Below, piece by piece: positions 1-6,458 of a stretch of DNA of 10,661 nt (positions are counted from its first letter, which is position 1; the number at the start of each line of letters is the position of its first letter). The stretch is from Pyrinomonadaceae bacterium (GTDB taxonomy: Bacteria > Acidobacteriota > Blastocatellia > Pyrinomonadales > Pyrinomonadaceae). The notes under the pieces were generated by a model. The model was given only the letters and a program-made list of their open reading frames with translations, did no database searches and had not been told where the DNA came from. Where the stretch lies: assembly GCA_018060305.1 (NCBI GenBank), contig JAGOWF010000079.1, positions 1 through 10,661 of the forward strand. The letters run 5' to 3'. The position numbers and the translations under genes were made by a program.

Positions 1-515
1 GCATCGACAACGGCCTTTATCTTCCGGTCGCCAAGCGTTATTCGAGAGACTATGTCGCGGCAGTATTCGTCGAGGACTTCGATGGATTCAGTCGTGCCCT
101 CGCCTGACATGAACGCGCCGCTGAAGGCTATGTCCTTTATCTGCTGTATTTGCGAACCAAAGAGGGCGGCTTTGCCGAGGCAGATCTTAAAGCCGTTGTG
201 GTCAGGCGGATTGTGCGAGCCGGTGATCATCACGCCGCCGTCAACATCGCGTGTAAACACCGTGTGATACAGCACCGGCGTCGGGACCATGCCGATCAGC
301 ACCACGTCGCAGCCGACCGCGTTAAAACCGGTCGTGAGCAATTCGCAAAATCGTGGACTGCTCTCACGCGCGTCGTAGCCGATGGCGATGCGCTTGGCAC
401 CATTTTGCCTAAAGAATGTGCCGATCGCCCGGCCCAGCACCGCGACCGCTTCGTCGGTCAAATGCGTTCCGACGATGCCGCGTATGTCGTATTCTCTGAA
501 TATGTTGGTGTCCAT
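1..515 (-). CDS. Phosphomannomutase/phosphoglucomutase, N-terminal part (cut by left edge)
   Basis: Alpha-D-phosphohexomutase family enzyme that interconverts hexose 6-phosphate and hexose 1-phosphate in the cytoplasm, feeding sugar-nucleotide and polysaccharide synthesis. Reading the minus strand from ATG at 515 gives 171 uninterrupted codons to the window edge. The family N-terminal motif IFREYDIRG is at residues 5-13. The active-site loop ITGSHNPPDHNGFK is at 97-110; Ser100 is the serine that carries the phosphate in this family. VPTPVLYH (77-84) also fits. Family members are usually about 450-460 residues, so only domain 1 and the start of domain 2 are present; the metal-binding DGDxDR loop lies outside. 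No strong Shine-Dalgarno is seen before the start, but the start fits the family N-terminus exactly. It is transcribed divergently from the first VWFA gene. Mannose versus glucose preference cannot be told from this part; manB/algC-like names would be a guess. Confidence 0.93.
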   Translation of the reverse strand, partial: MDTNIFREYDIRGIVGTHLTDEAVAVLGRAIGTFFRQNGAKRIAIGYDARESSPRFCELLTTGFNAVGCDVVLIGMVPTPVLYHTVFTRDVDGGVMITGSHNPPDHNGFKICLGKAALFGSQIQQIKDIAFSGAFMSGEGTTESIEVLDEYCRDIVSRITLGDRKIKAVVD

Positions 516-571
516 CGGTCGAGCTATATTCTCACAGCAAAGCCCGCCGTGAGGCAAGTGCTTGTTTTTGC

Positions 572-577
572 TATACT
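572..577 (+). promoter_or_regulatory. Possible -10 element (TATACT) for the VWFA pair
   Basis: TATACT lies in the 133-bp divergent gap, 71 bp before the ATG of the first VWFA gene, and matches a sigma-70-type -10 box at five of six positions. No convincing -35 box is found at 16-18 bp spacing (the sequence there is GTGAGG-like), so this is a weak single-element call. An AT-rich patch at 526-533 could serve the mutase on the other strand, but it matches no clear consensus. Confidence 0.3.
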
Positions 578-648
578 TCTGTGTTTGCAGTTGGCAACAG
601 ACGCCGCCCCGACGGCATCGAATTTCTGCCTCTCAGTTCTCGGCTAGT

Positions 649-1614
649 ATGAAGCGTTTCATAGGTTTATTTGCCCTTTTGCTCTGCATCACAGCAGTTG
701 CGTCAGCCCAGCAGCCGTCGCCGACGCCGCCGGGCGATGACACGGGCCCGACCAAGGTCTTTGAGGTTCGCCTACCTGTGACCGTGACGGACAAGAAGCA
801 ACTGATCACCGGCCTCGGCCGCGGCGATTTCCTTGTTTTTGAGGACGGCCAGCCGCAGGAGGTCACATTCTTCTCTGACGAAAAGACCAATCCGCCTGTC
901 TATGTCGGCGTCCTGATGGATACTTCACCATCGACTGCCGCCAAGCTCGGATTCTCAAAAGAGGCCGCGGCAAACTTCCTGTACTCAGTCGTCAGGCTCC
1001 GCAAGGATAAGGCGGCGTTCATGACCTTCGACCACGAGATCAACCTCGTGCAGGACTTTACCGATAAGCTCGACCTGCTCCAGCGTGCCGTCGACAAGGT
1101 CAAGAAAACCGGCTCACAGACAGCTCTTTACGATGCCGTATGGCAATTTACCGATGAAAAGCTTCGGAATGTTCCGGGCCGACGCGTCATAGTATTGATC
1201 ACAGATGGAGACGATACGTTTAGCCGTGCCGACCTAAAAGATGCGATCGACCTTGCCCAACGGACTGAAACGACGATCTTTGGCATCTCGACCAAGGCAG
1301 GCTTTCTTGGCACCGTTCCCGGTGTTGATGCCGGTACGGTAAAAGATCGTGGGGACCGAACGCTCACGGAACTCTGCGAGCAGACGGGCGGAGAAGCCTT
1401 TTTTACCGGTGACATGCTCGCCCTCGAAAAGGCATTCAAAAAGATCTCTGACGAACTTCGGACACAGTACCTGATCACATACCGACCGGCCGACCAGAGT
1501 TATGACGGGCGCACGAGAAAAATTGAGGTTCGCCTTGCCGACAAAGATAAAGCCGGCAGATATAAGTTAAGGACCAAGGCGAGTTACAGGGCTATCCGCG
1601 ACGGTCTAAAGTAG
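649..1614 (+). CDS. Secreted VWFA-domain protein (Acidobacterial VWFA-related type), first of a tandem pair
   Basis: A 321-residue exported protein with one von Willebrand factor A domain, a metal-dependent protein-binding fold; its ligand is unknown. Residues 1-20 form a signal peptide ending ASA|QQ, followed by a short Pro-rich linker (PSPTPP). A beta-rich segment at 37-75 (VTVTDKKQLITGLGRGDFLVFEDG) is typical of the Acidobacterial VWFA-related family. The VWFA domain runs about 86-275 with an intact MIDAS: DTSPS (Asp91, Ser93, Ser95), Thr158 in GSQTALYDAV, and Asp186 in LITDGDD. The C-terminal signature RTQYLITYRP (271-280) is shared with the next gene. An in-frame ATG at 562 would add 29 residues, but the ATG at 649 places a clean signal peptide at the N-terminus and is preferred. 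No clear Shine-Dalgarno precedes it. The second VWFA gene follows after 10 bp, probably on one transcript. Confidence 0.92.
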   Translation: MKRFIGLFALLLCITAVASAQQPSPTPPGDDTGPTKVFEVRLPVTVTDKKQLITGLGRGDFLVFEDGQPQEVTFFSDEKTNPPVYVGVLMDTSPSTAAKLGFSKEAAANFLYSVVRLRKDKAAFMTFDHEINLVQDFTDKLDLLQRAVDKVKKTGSQTALYDAVWQFTDEKLRNVPGRRVIVLITDGDDTFSRADLKDAIDLAQRTETTIFGISTKAGFLGTVPGVDAGTVKDRGDRTLTELCEQTGGEAFFTGDMLALEKAFKKISDELRTQYLITYRPADQSYDGRTRKIEVRLADKDKAGRYKLRTKASYRAIRDGLK

Positions 1615-1624
1615 GTTTTTCATC

Positions 1625-2704
1625 ATGCGTTTTTTGATGCAAGCGGCATTTGTTGGTTTACTCGCGGCAATCGCGGCAATAGGCCTTTTGCCTGTCGCTG
1701 ATGCCCAGCAATCGCCTCCGAATCCACCCGTCGAGCGGGCAGGATCGCCTTCGCCAACGCCGCCGATCGATGATGGCGAGGTCATAAAGATCGACGCCGA
1801 GGTTGTGAATGTTCTTTTCACGGCCCAGGACAATAACCGCAGGTTGCTGACGACGCTTCGGCAGGAAGACGTCAGGTTGCTTGAAAATGACCAACTGCAG
1901 GAGATCACGACATTCTCGCGACAAGTCGATCTGCCGCTGAGCCTCGCTATCCTGATCGACGTGAGCGCATCACAGGAGCGCACACTTCCTGAGGAAAAGG
2001 CCGCCGCGACCTCATTTCTTGAGACCGTGATCCGCCCGTCGAAGGATGAGGTCTGTGTGATCTCATTCACCGGGGAGGCAACGCTCGAGCAGGGGATGAC
2101 AAATAATCTCGTGCGTCTTCGTAGGTCGATAGACGGCGTCCGATTCGTTCCACCGTCCGGATATATCGGCGGCGGGGTCCTGGCGGGCGGCACGCCGCCG
2201 ATATCAGGCGACAATCAATTGGCGCAAGGTTCAACAGCGATCTGGGACGCGATCTGGGTAACGTCGGATGAAATACTCGGCCCTGCACCGGAACGAACTC
2301 GGCGTGCCATCATCCTACTCTCTGATGGCGTCAACACCTATGGAAAGAAGAAACTCGATGATGCCGTGCAGGCGGCCCTTCGTGCTGAAGCGGCTATCTA
2401 TTCGATCGGCATCGGCGATGATTTCTATAGCGGCGTAGATAAAGGCACTCTGCGAAAGGTCTCAGAGCGAACAGGTGGCCGTGCCTACTTTCCCCGTGAC
2501 GAGCGCGAACTCAGAGACGCCTTTCGGCAGATCCAGGATGAAATGCGGTCGCAATACCTACTTGCGTACGAACCGTCAGATCAGCAGCGTGACGGTTCGT
2601 ATCGGCGGATTCAGGTCCAGATCGCAAACCCCCAGTTACTGAAAGAAAAAGTCAAACTTACGCATCGTCAAGGCTATTTTGCGAAGACTCCCCCGAAGAA
2701 ATAA
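1625..2704 (+). CDS. Secreted VWFA-domain protein (Acidobacterial VWFA-related type), second of a tandem pair
   Basis: A 359-residue paralogue of the preceding gene with the same plan. The signal peptide is residues 1-27 (ADA|QQ), followed by a Pro-rich linker to about residue 47 containing SPSPTPP. The family beta segment is at 57-98 (DVRLLENDQLQEITTFS), and the VWFA domain spans about 105-315. The MIDAS is complete: DVSAS (Asp112, Ser114, Ser116), Thr204 in GSTAIWDAI, Asp234 in LLSDGVNT. The C-terminal signature RSQYLLAYEPSDQ (308-320) matches the first copy. It differs by a Gly/Pro-rich stretch of about 28 residues (174-201) inserted before the Thr204 loop. The start is 10 bp after the upstream stop, with AGG as a weak ribosome site in the overlap of stop codon and spacer. 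Probably co-transcribed with the first copy and exported to the periplasm or surface. The binding partner cannot be inferred. Confidence 0.92.
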   Translation: MRFLMQAAFVGLLAAIAAIGLLPVADAQQSPPNPPVERAGSPSPTPPIDDGEVIKIDAEVVNVLFTAQDNNRRLLTTLRQEDVRLLENDQLQEITTFSRQVDLPLSLAILIDVSASQERTLPEEKAAATSFLETVIRPSKDEVCVISFTGEATLEQGMTNNLVRLRRSIDGVRFVPPSGYIGGGVLAGGTPPISGDNQLAQGSTAIWDAIWVTSDEILGPAPERTRRAIILLSDGVNTYGKKKLDDAVQAALRAEAAIYSIGIGDDFYSGVDKGTLRKVSERTGGRAYFPRDERELRDAFRQIQDEMRSQYLLAYEPSDQQRDGSYRRIQVQIANPQLLKEKVKLTHRQGYFAKTPPKK

Positions 2705-2708
2705 CCAC

Positions 2709-3218
2709 CTAGTACGCAAGGATCTCGAGTTTTTGGAACACGCCTTTCTTTAACTTCACGACGTAGATCACACCGTACTCAGCGTCGGGCAACTGACGAA
2801 ATATCTCTTTGTTTGCCAATAGGTTAGCAAGGAAGGGTATTGTATTGCTGTGCCCCGCGACAAGGAAGTGACGGCGTTTGCTGGCGACGATCTTCTCGAC
2901 AAGTTCGGAATGTTGGGTGGCGTCGTAGGTCTGTATCCCTTTATTCCGACGAGCGGCGATCGGTTCGATCGTTCGCCGGGCCCTCGCCGTCGCCGTCGCG
3001 TAGAACACATACGGCCTAAATCGTCGGACGGCCGCCTCAAGCCGCACCGCTCGCTCACGTCCCGCTTGTGAAAGGTCGGGATCGGGGTCGTCCGTGATCG
3101 TCGTATCTTTTTCAGCGTGGCGGATCAAGACGATCGTTTTTGTCTGTGCGCCGGCAAAATTCGCGCAGAGGCAAACTAGAATCGAACAGACCAGCAAAGC
3201 GAGTGTTTGAGCTTTCAT
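2709..3218 (-). CDS. Exported histidine phosphatase superfamily protein (SixA/phosphoglycerate mutase-like)
   Basis: A 169-residue member of histidine phosphatase branch 1, predicted to remove phosphate from an unknown substrate through a phospho-histidine intermediate. The catalytic motif LIRHAEK (31-37) supplies Arg33, nucleophile His34 and Glu36. A second arginine is likely in ARARRT (78-83), and AGHSNT (121-126) holds the second catalytic histidine His123. Residues 1-24 form a signal peptide with a hydrophobic, cysteine-containing core ending AGA|QT, so the enzyme acts outside the cytoplasm; this argues against a SixA-type role on cytoplasmic phospho-histidine. The domain is short, with a small insertion region, as in SixA-like members. 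No Shine-Dalgarno is visible before ATG 3218. It is convergent with the second VWFA gene (4-bp gap) and divergent from the symporter. Confidence 0.9.
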   Translation of the reverse strand: MKAQTLALLVCSILVCLCANFAGAQTKTIVLIRHAEKDTTITDDPDPDLSQAGRERAVRLEAAVRRFRPYVFYATATARARRTIEPIAARRNKGIQTYDATQHSELVEKIVASKRRHFLVAGHSNTIPFLANLLANKEIFRQLPDAEYGVIYVVKLKKGVFQKLEILAY

Positions 3219-3320
3219 AAGCTTGTAATAAGTTGCGAATCGAAAGCAAATTTATCAAATCGTCGGGAGTTCTGCTAAACTCGCACAAATCTAACATTCC
3301 GACCAACGGGAGCAATCAGC
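3219..3320. promoter_or_regulatory. Divergent promoter region between histidine phosphatase and symporter
   Basis: This 102-bp AT-richer gap must drive both flanking genes. On the plus strand TAAACT (3276-3281) could be a -10 box, with TTTATC 19 bp upstream as a poor -35. GGGAG (3308-3312) is a good Shine-Dalgarno 8 bp before the symporter ATG at 3321. On the minus strand TTGATA (around 3250-3255) resembles a -35 box but has no good -10 partner. No operator palindrome was recognised. Confidence 0.35.
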
Positions 3321-4733
3321 ATGAGCGAACAGGAAACAGAAAAGCTGTCGGGCGACGCCTACGAACGCGATATGGGCACCGACCTCGACGATAAGACGCC
3401 AGACAAACCGCGCGGCTTCGCACTTCACACCAAGATATTGATCGGCCTGTTGGTCGGTGTCGTAGCCGGAGTCGCAGCAAATCAGATCTGGGGTGGTTCC
3501 CACGCAAACGTAACATGGACTATCGCGAACATTACACAGCCGATCGGCACCCTATTCCTGAACCTTCTCCTGATGATCGTCGTGCCGCTAGTGTTCTCTT
3601 CGCTCGTAGTCGGCGTGGCCGGCATCGGCGATATACGAAAGCTCGGACGCATCGGGCTCAAATCGTTCGCCTACTGCCTTATCATTTCGGCGATCTCGGT
3701 GGTTATCGGGCTTACTCTCGCCAACACGATCAGGCCCGGCGAACGCCTCGATCCCGAGGTGAAAGCTCAACTTGAACAAAAATACTCGAGCGATGCCGCA
3801 TCGCGCACCGAGGCACAAAAGAAAGCCGACGACGCCTCAAAAAATGATTCGCCGCTGATGCAGGCAGTAAAGACGATCGTGCCCAAGAGTGTATTTAATT
3901 CGATCGCGGGTGAAAATCCGAACATGCTGCACATCATGTTCTTCGCCTTGATGATCGGCATCGCGATCACACTGCTTCCCGCACCGGTTTCGTCGCCATT
4001 CGTTAGCGTGATGGAATCGGTCTTTGCGATCACGTCAAAGATCATCGACATCATCATGAAGTTCGCCCCGTATGCGGTAGCGTGCTTGATCTTCAGCAAC
4101 ATCGCCGTATTCGGGCTTGAGCTACTTCGATCGCTTGGATGGTTCGTGGCGACCGTCCTGCTTGGCCTCGGCCTGCACTTTTTTGGCGTCTATTCGCTCT
4201 CCGTTTGGTTCCTGTCGCGGATCAGCCCCATAGAATTCTTCAAACGAGTCCGGACCGTTATAGTTACTGCGTTTTCGACGTCTTCCTCGAACGCAACACT
4301 GCCGACCGCGCTGCGAGTATCAAATGAAAATCTCGGTGTCCCAAAGGAGATAAACAGTTTTGTCCTAACGGTCGGAGCGACTGCAAACCAGAACGGCACC
4401 GCCCTCTATGAGGGAGTTACGGTTCTCTTCATCGCGCAGCTAGCCGGCGTGCCGCTGACGCTCAGCGTGCAATTGATGGTCGTTTATATGGCAATTCTCG
4501 GTGGAATTGGAACGGCCGGCGTCCCATCAGGTTCGATCCCATTCATTATAGGCATTTTGGCAATGATCGGGATCGACCCGGCCTTGATCGCCATTATCCT
4601 CGGTGTGGACAGGATCCTCGATATGTGCCGCACGACACTAAACGTAGTAGGCGACATCACGGCGGCAACATTTGTCGCCCGAAGCGAGGGTTACGAGTTG
4701 CTTCGTCCGTCTGAGAGTGCAGGGATAGGCTAA
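3321..4733 (+). CDS. SLC1-family (dicarboxylate/amino acid:cation symporter) transporter
   Basis: A 470-residue inner-membrane secondary transporter of the glutamate/dicarboxylate family (DAACS, Pfam SDF), importing an acidic amino acid or dicarboxylate with H+ or Na+. It has a charged cytoplasmic N-terminus of about 30 residues, then hydrophobic segments from 37 onward. The hairpin-1 serine motif is STSSSNATLP (319-328). NQNGTALYEG (356-365) is the TM7 motif, and hairpin 2 is GGIGTAGVPSGS (394-405). The TM8 motif is DRILDMCRTTLNVVGD (430-445), keeping Asp434, Arg437, Thr438, Asn441 and Asp445. The arginine equivalent to GltPh Arg397 suggests an acidic substrate. The usual NMDGT is NQNGT here. 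A Lys/Ala-rich loop (about 145-178) between TM3 and TM4 is probably external. GGGAG 8 bp before the ATG supports the start. The rhomboid gene follows 3 bp after the stop. Confidence 0.95.
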   Translation: MSEQETEKLSGDAYERDMGTDLDDKTPDKPRGFALHTKILIGLLVGVVAGVAANQIWGGSHANVTWTIANITQPIGTLFLNLLLMIVVPLVFSSLVVGVAGIGDIRKLGRIGLKSFAYCLIISAISVVIGLTLANTIRPGERLDPEVKAQLEQKYSSDAASRTEAQKKADDASKNDSPLMQAVKTIVPKSVFNSIAGENPNMLHIMFFALMIGIAITLLPAPVSSPFVSVMESVFAITSKIIDIIMKFAPYAVACLIFSNIAVFGLELLRSLGWFVATVLLGLGLHFFGVYSLSVWFLSRISPIEFFKRVRTVIVTAFSTSSSNATLPTALRVSNENLGVPKEINSFVLTVGATANQNGTALYEGVTVLFIAQLAGVPLTLSVQLMVVYMAILGGIGTAGVPSGSIPFIIGILAMIGIDPALIAIILGVDRILDMCRTTLNVVGDITAATFVARSEGYELLRPSESAGIG

Positions 4734-4736
4734 TAT

Positions 4737-5468
4737 ATGTTTCCGATTGGTGACGACAATTCCAGCCGGAGCATCACGCCCATCGTTAACTGGGCAATAA
4801 TTGCCGTCAACGTACTGGTGTTTCTCGTCTTGCAGCAGCTAGGGAGCAACGACGCCTTCTCATATGCGTTTTCGCTTGTCCCGAAAGAGATCACGACTGG
4901 CACCGACCTGACAGGTGTCCAGATCATTCGTGACTCCTTAGGCAACATTGCTCAAATAACACACTATCCGACGCCTCTGCCGGTCTATTTTAATTTCCTT
5001 AGCTCGATGTTTATGCATGGCGACATCATGCATATCTTTGGGAACATGATGTTTCTGTTCGTTTTTGGCGACAATCTTGAGGACCTGTTGGGGCACATCC
5101 GCTATCTGCTGTTTTACCTGCTTTGCGGTTTCGCGGCAGCTCTCGCGCAGATCGTCATGGACACAGGCTCGATCATACCGATGCTCGGTGCATCCGGAGC
5201 GATCTCAGGTGTCCTCGGCGGCTATCTGTTGCTGTTTCCGCGAAACGAGGTTCGGGCGATCGTCTTTAATTTCCTCACTACGATTCCGGCCTACGTGGCT
5301 CTCGGCGTCTGGATCGTGTATCAACTGGTCGTCGGCTATCTTACACCCGCGGGCACGGGCGGAGTCGCCTATGCGGCACATATCGGTGGATTTGCAGCCG
5401 GACTGGCACTGATCAAGATATTCGCGATCGGCCGCCCGCGCAGATCATTGCCCGGTCAGCAGTCTTGA
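4737..5468 (+). CDS. Rhomboid family intramembrane serine protease
   Basis: A 243-residue polytopic protease that cleaves transmembrane substrates within the bilayer. About six membrane segments are visible: roughly 17-34, 98-112, 121-141, 149-167, 174-202 and 211-231. Family residues are all present: HxxxN (His99, Asn103) in HIFGNMMFL, the nucleophile Ser153 in GASGAISG, and the catalytic His215 in AAHIGGFAAG. It is therefore predicted to be active and not an iRhom-like pseudoprotease. A hydrophilic loop of about 45 residues (36-80) follows TM1. The start is 3 bp after the symporter stop, with ATAGG (4725-4729) inside the end of the symporter gene as ribosome site, so the two are probably co-translated. 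The last 24 bp overlap the end of the convergent serine hydrolase gene. Substrate unknown. Confidence 0.94.
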   Translation: MFPIGDDNSSRSITPIVNWAIIAVNVLVFLVLQQLGSNDAFSYAFSLVPKEITTGTDLTGVQIIRDSLGNIAQITHYPTPLPVYFNFLSSMFMHGDIMHIFGNMMFLFVFGDNLEDLLGHIRYLLFYLLCGFAAALAQIVMDTGSIIPMLGASGAISGVLGGYLLLFPRNEVRAIVFNFLTTIPAYVALGVWIVYQLVVGYLTPAGTGGVAYAAHIGGFAAGLALIKIFAIGRPRRSLPGQQS

Positions 5469-6458
5469 AATAAATTCGCGGTCATCAAACCCACCAAAGA
5501 CCCCGAATCTGACAACGACCAAGTCGCGCGACGGAATGATGTAAAGCCGTTGGTTGCCGGCCCCGGCGGCCATATAGACGTCGAGAGTCTCGCTTATTTT
5601 CTTAGTGCCGATGTCACCCGAGATGCCAGGGCGAGATCCGCCAGACGGGCCGATCCCGTCGGCGTTCAGCCAAAAGGTCATACCGTAAGCGGGATTTACT
5701 TTGGACCCTATCACAAGCTCATCGAGCAGTTTTGCACTGACGATCTGTTTACCGTTCCATTTGCCGTGGTTCTTAAGCAGCAGGCCAAACTTTGCCCATT
5801 CACCCGCCCGCAACATCAGGCCCTGCGGCAGCAGCGGTTGGTCGTCGAACGCTCTCCAGTACGAGATATTCAAGCCTATAGGGTCGAGGATGCGGCGCTT
5901 GAGGTATTTCTTGACAGTTTCATCCTTTGACTTCAGTTTGCGCGTCATCACCTCGCCAAAGATCTGGAACGGCACGGGCCCGTATTCAAAGTGCGTGCCC
6001 GGATCATACTTCGCCGGTGATCCGATGGACTCGGAGAATGTAGGAACGATTGCGATCTGTCCTACGTCAACACCGCTTGTTAGTGATAGAAGTTGCCGGA
6101 TCGTTACTTTAGATCTACGCGGGTCACCTTTCCATTCAGTGATCGTATCGGCAACCTTCTCGTCATAGCCGGTGATCAGCTTGTCGTCGATCGCGGCCGC
6201 ACACATCACGCCGACGAACGATTTCGTTCCACTCGCAAGCATCCACGGCATGCCTTTTACAAAATCGAGTGCGGCATCCTCAAAGACGACCTTGTCGCCT
6301 TTCATCACGAGCATCGATACACCGCGGTTTTCGCGTGAATATTCCGCAGCGAGGCGAAACCTCTCGGCCTCAGTCACCACCGGTTGCCCGGCGGCACCGC
6401 GAACGAGCAGCAACGCAGAGAGCAATAAAAACACGGCTTTCTGACGATTTTTCATCAT
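5445..6458 (-). CDS. Exported beta-lactamase-fold serine hydrolase (class C / S12 type)
   Basis: A 337-residue member of the Beta-lactamase family (PF00144), which includes class C beta-lactamases, DD-peptidases and esterases. Residues 1-24 look like a signal peptide (hydrophobic 9-19, AAG|QP). The catalytic SxxK is SGTKSF with Ser76 and Lys79. LLSLTSGV (123-130) is the usual structural motif. The second motif is YGP (Tyr159-Gly-Pro) where class C enzymes have YxN. The third motif, normally KTG or HxG, appears as GAG (299-301) before QRLYIIPSRDLVVV. These changes suggest a peptidase or esterase and not a drug-hydrolysing lactamase; substrate unknown. Two ATG codons stand in tandem (6453-6458). 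The first touches the stop of the DUF1800 gene and has no Shine-Dalgarno, so translation probably depends on the upstream gene. Confidence 0.9.
   Translation of the reverse strand: MMKNRQKAVFLLLSALLLVRGAAGQPVVTEAERFRLAAEYSRENRGVSMLVMKGDKVVFEDAALDFVKGMPWMLASGTKSFVGVMCAAAIDDKLITGYDEKVADTITEWKGDPRRSKVTIRQLLSLTSGVDVGQIAIVPTFSESIGSPAKYDPGTHFEYGPVPFQIFGEVMTRKLKSKDETVKKYLKRRILDPIGLNISYWRAFDDQPLLPQGLMLRAGEWAKFGLLLKNHGKWNGKQIVSAKLLDELVIGSKVNPAYGMTFWLNADGIGPSGGSRPGISGDIGTKKISETLDVYMAAGAGNQRLYIIPSRDLVVVRFGVFGGFDDREFISRLLTGQ

Noticed and set aside
150..647. Plus-strand open frame of 165 codons
   Set aside because: It is mostly antisense to the phosphohexomutase gene, whose translation shows clear family motifs; the frame is a byproduct of that codon pattern.
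562..648. Upstream in-frame ATG extending the first VWFA protein by 29 residues
   Set aside because: The extension is Cys/Arg-rich, lies before an otherwise perfect signal peptide at ATG 649, and overlaps the likely promoter element at 572-577.
1606..2214. Minus-strand open frame (202 codons) opposite the second VWFA gene
   Set aside because: Antisense to a gene with an intact metal-site motif; Ser/Arg-rich translation typical of a shadow frame.
3321..4733. High density of GATC/CGATCG words, considered as a methylation or uptake-site signal
   Set aside because: It follows from heavy use of the Ile codon ATC after G-ending codons and is spread through all genes; no clustering or orientation bias was apparent by eye.
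5445..6458. Antibiotic-resistance beta-lactamase
   Set aside because: Only the SxxK motif fits; YxN and KTG/HxG are altered, and the operon context points to an envelope or housekeeping hydrolase.
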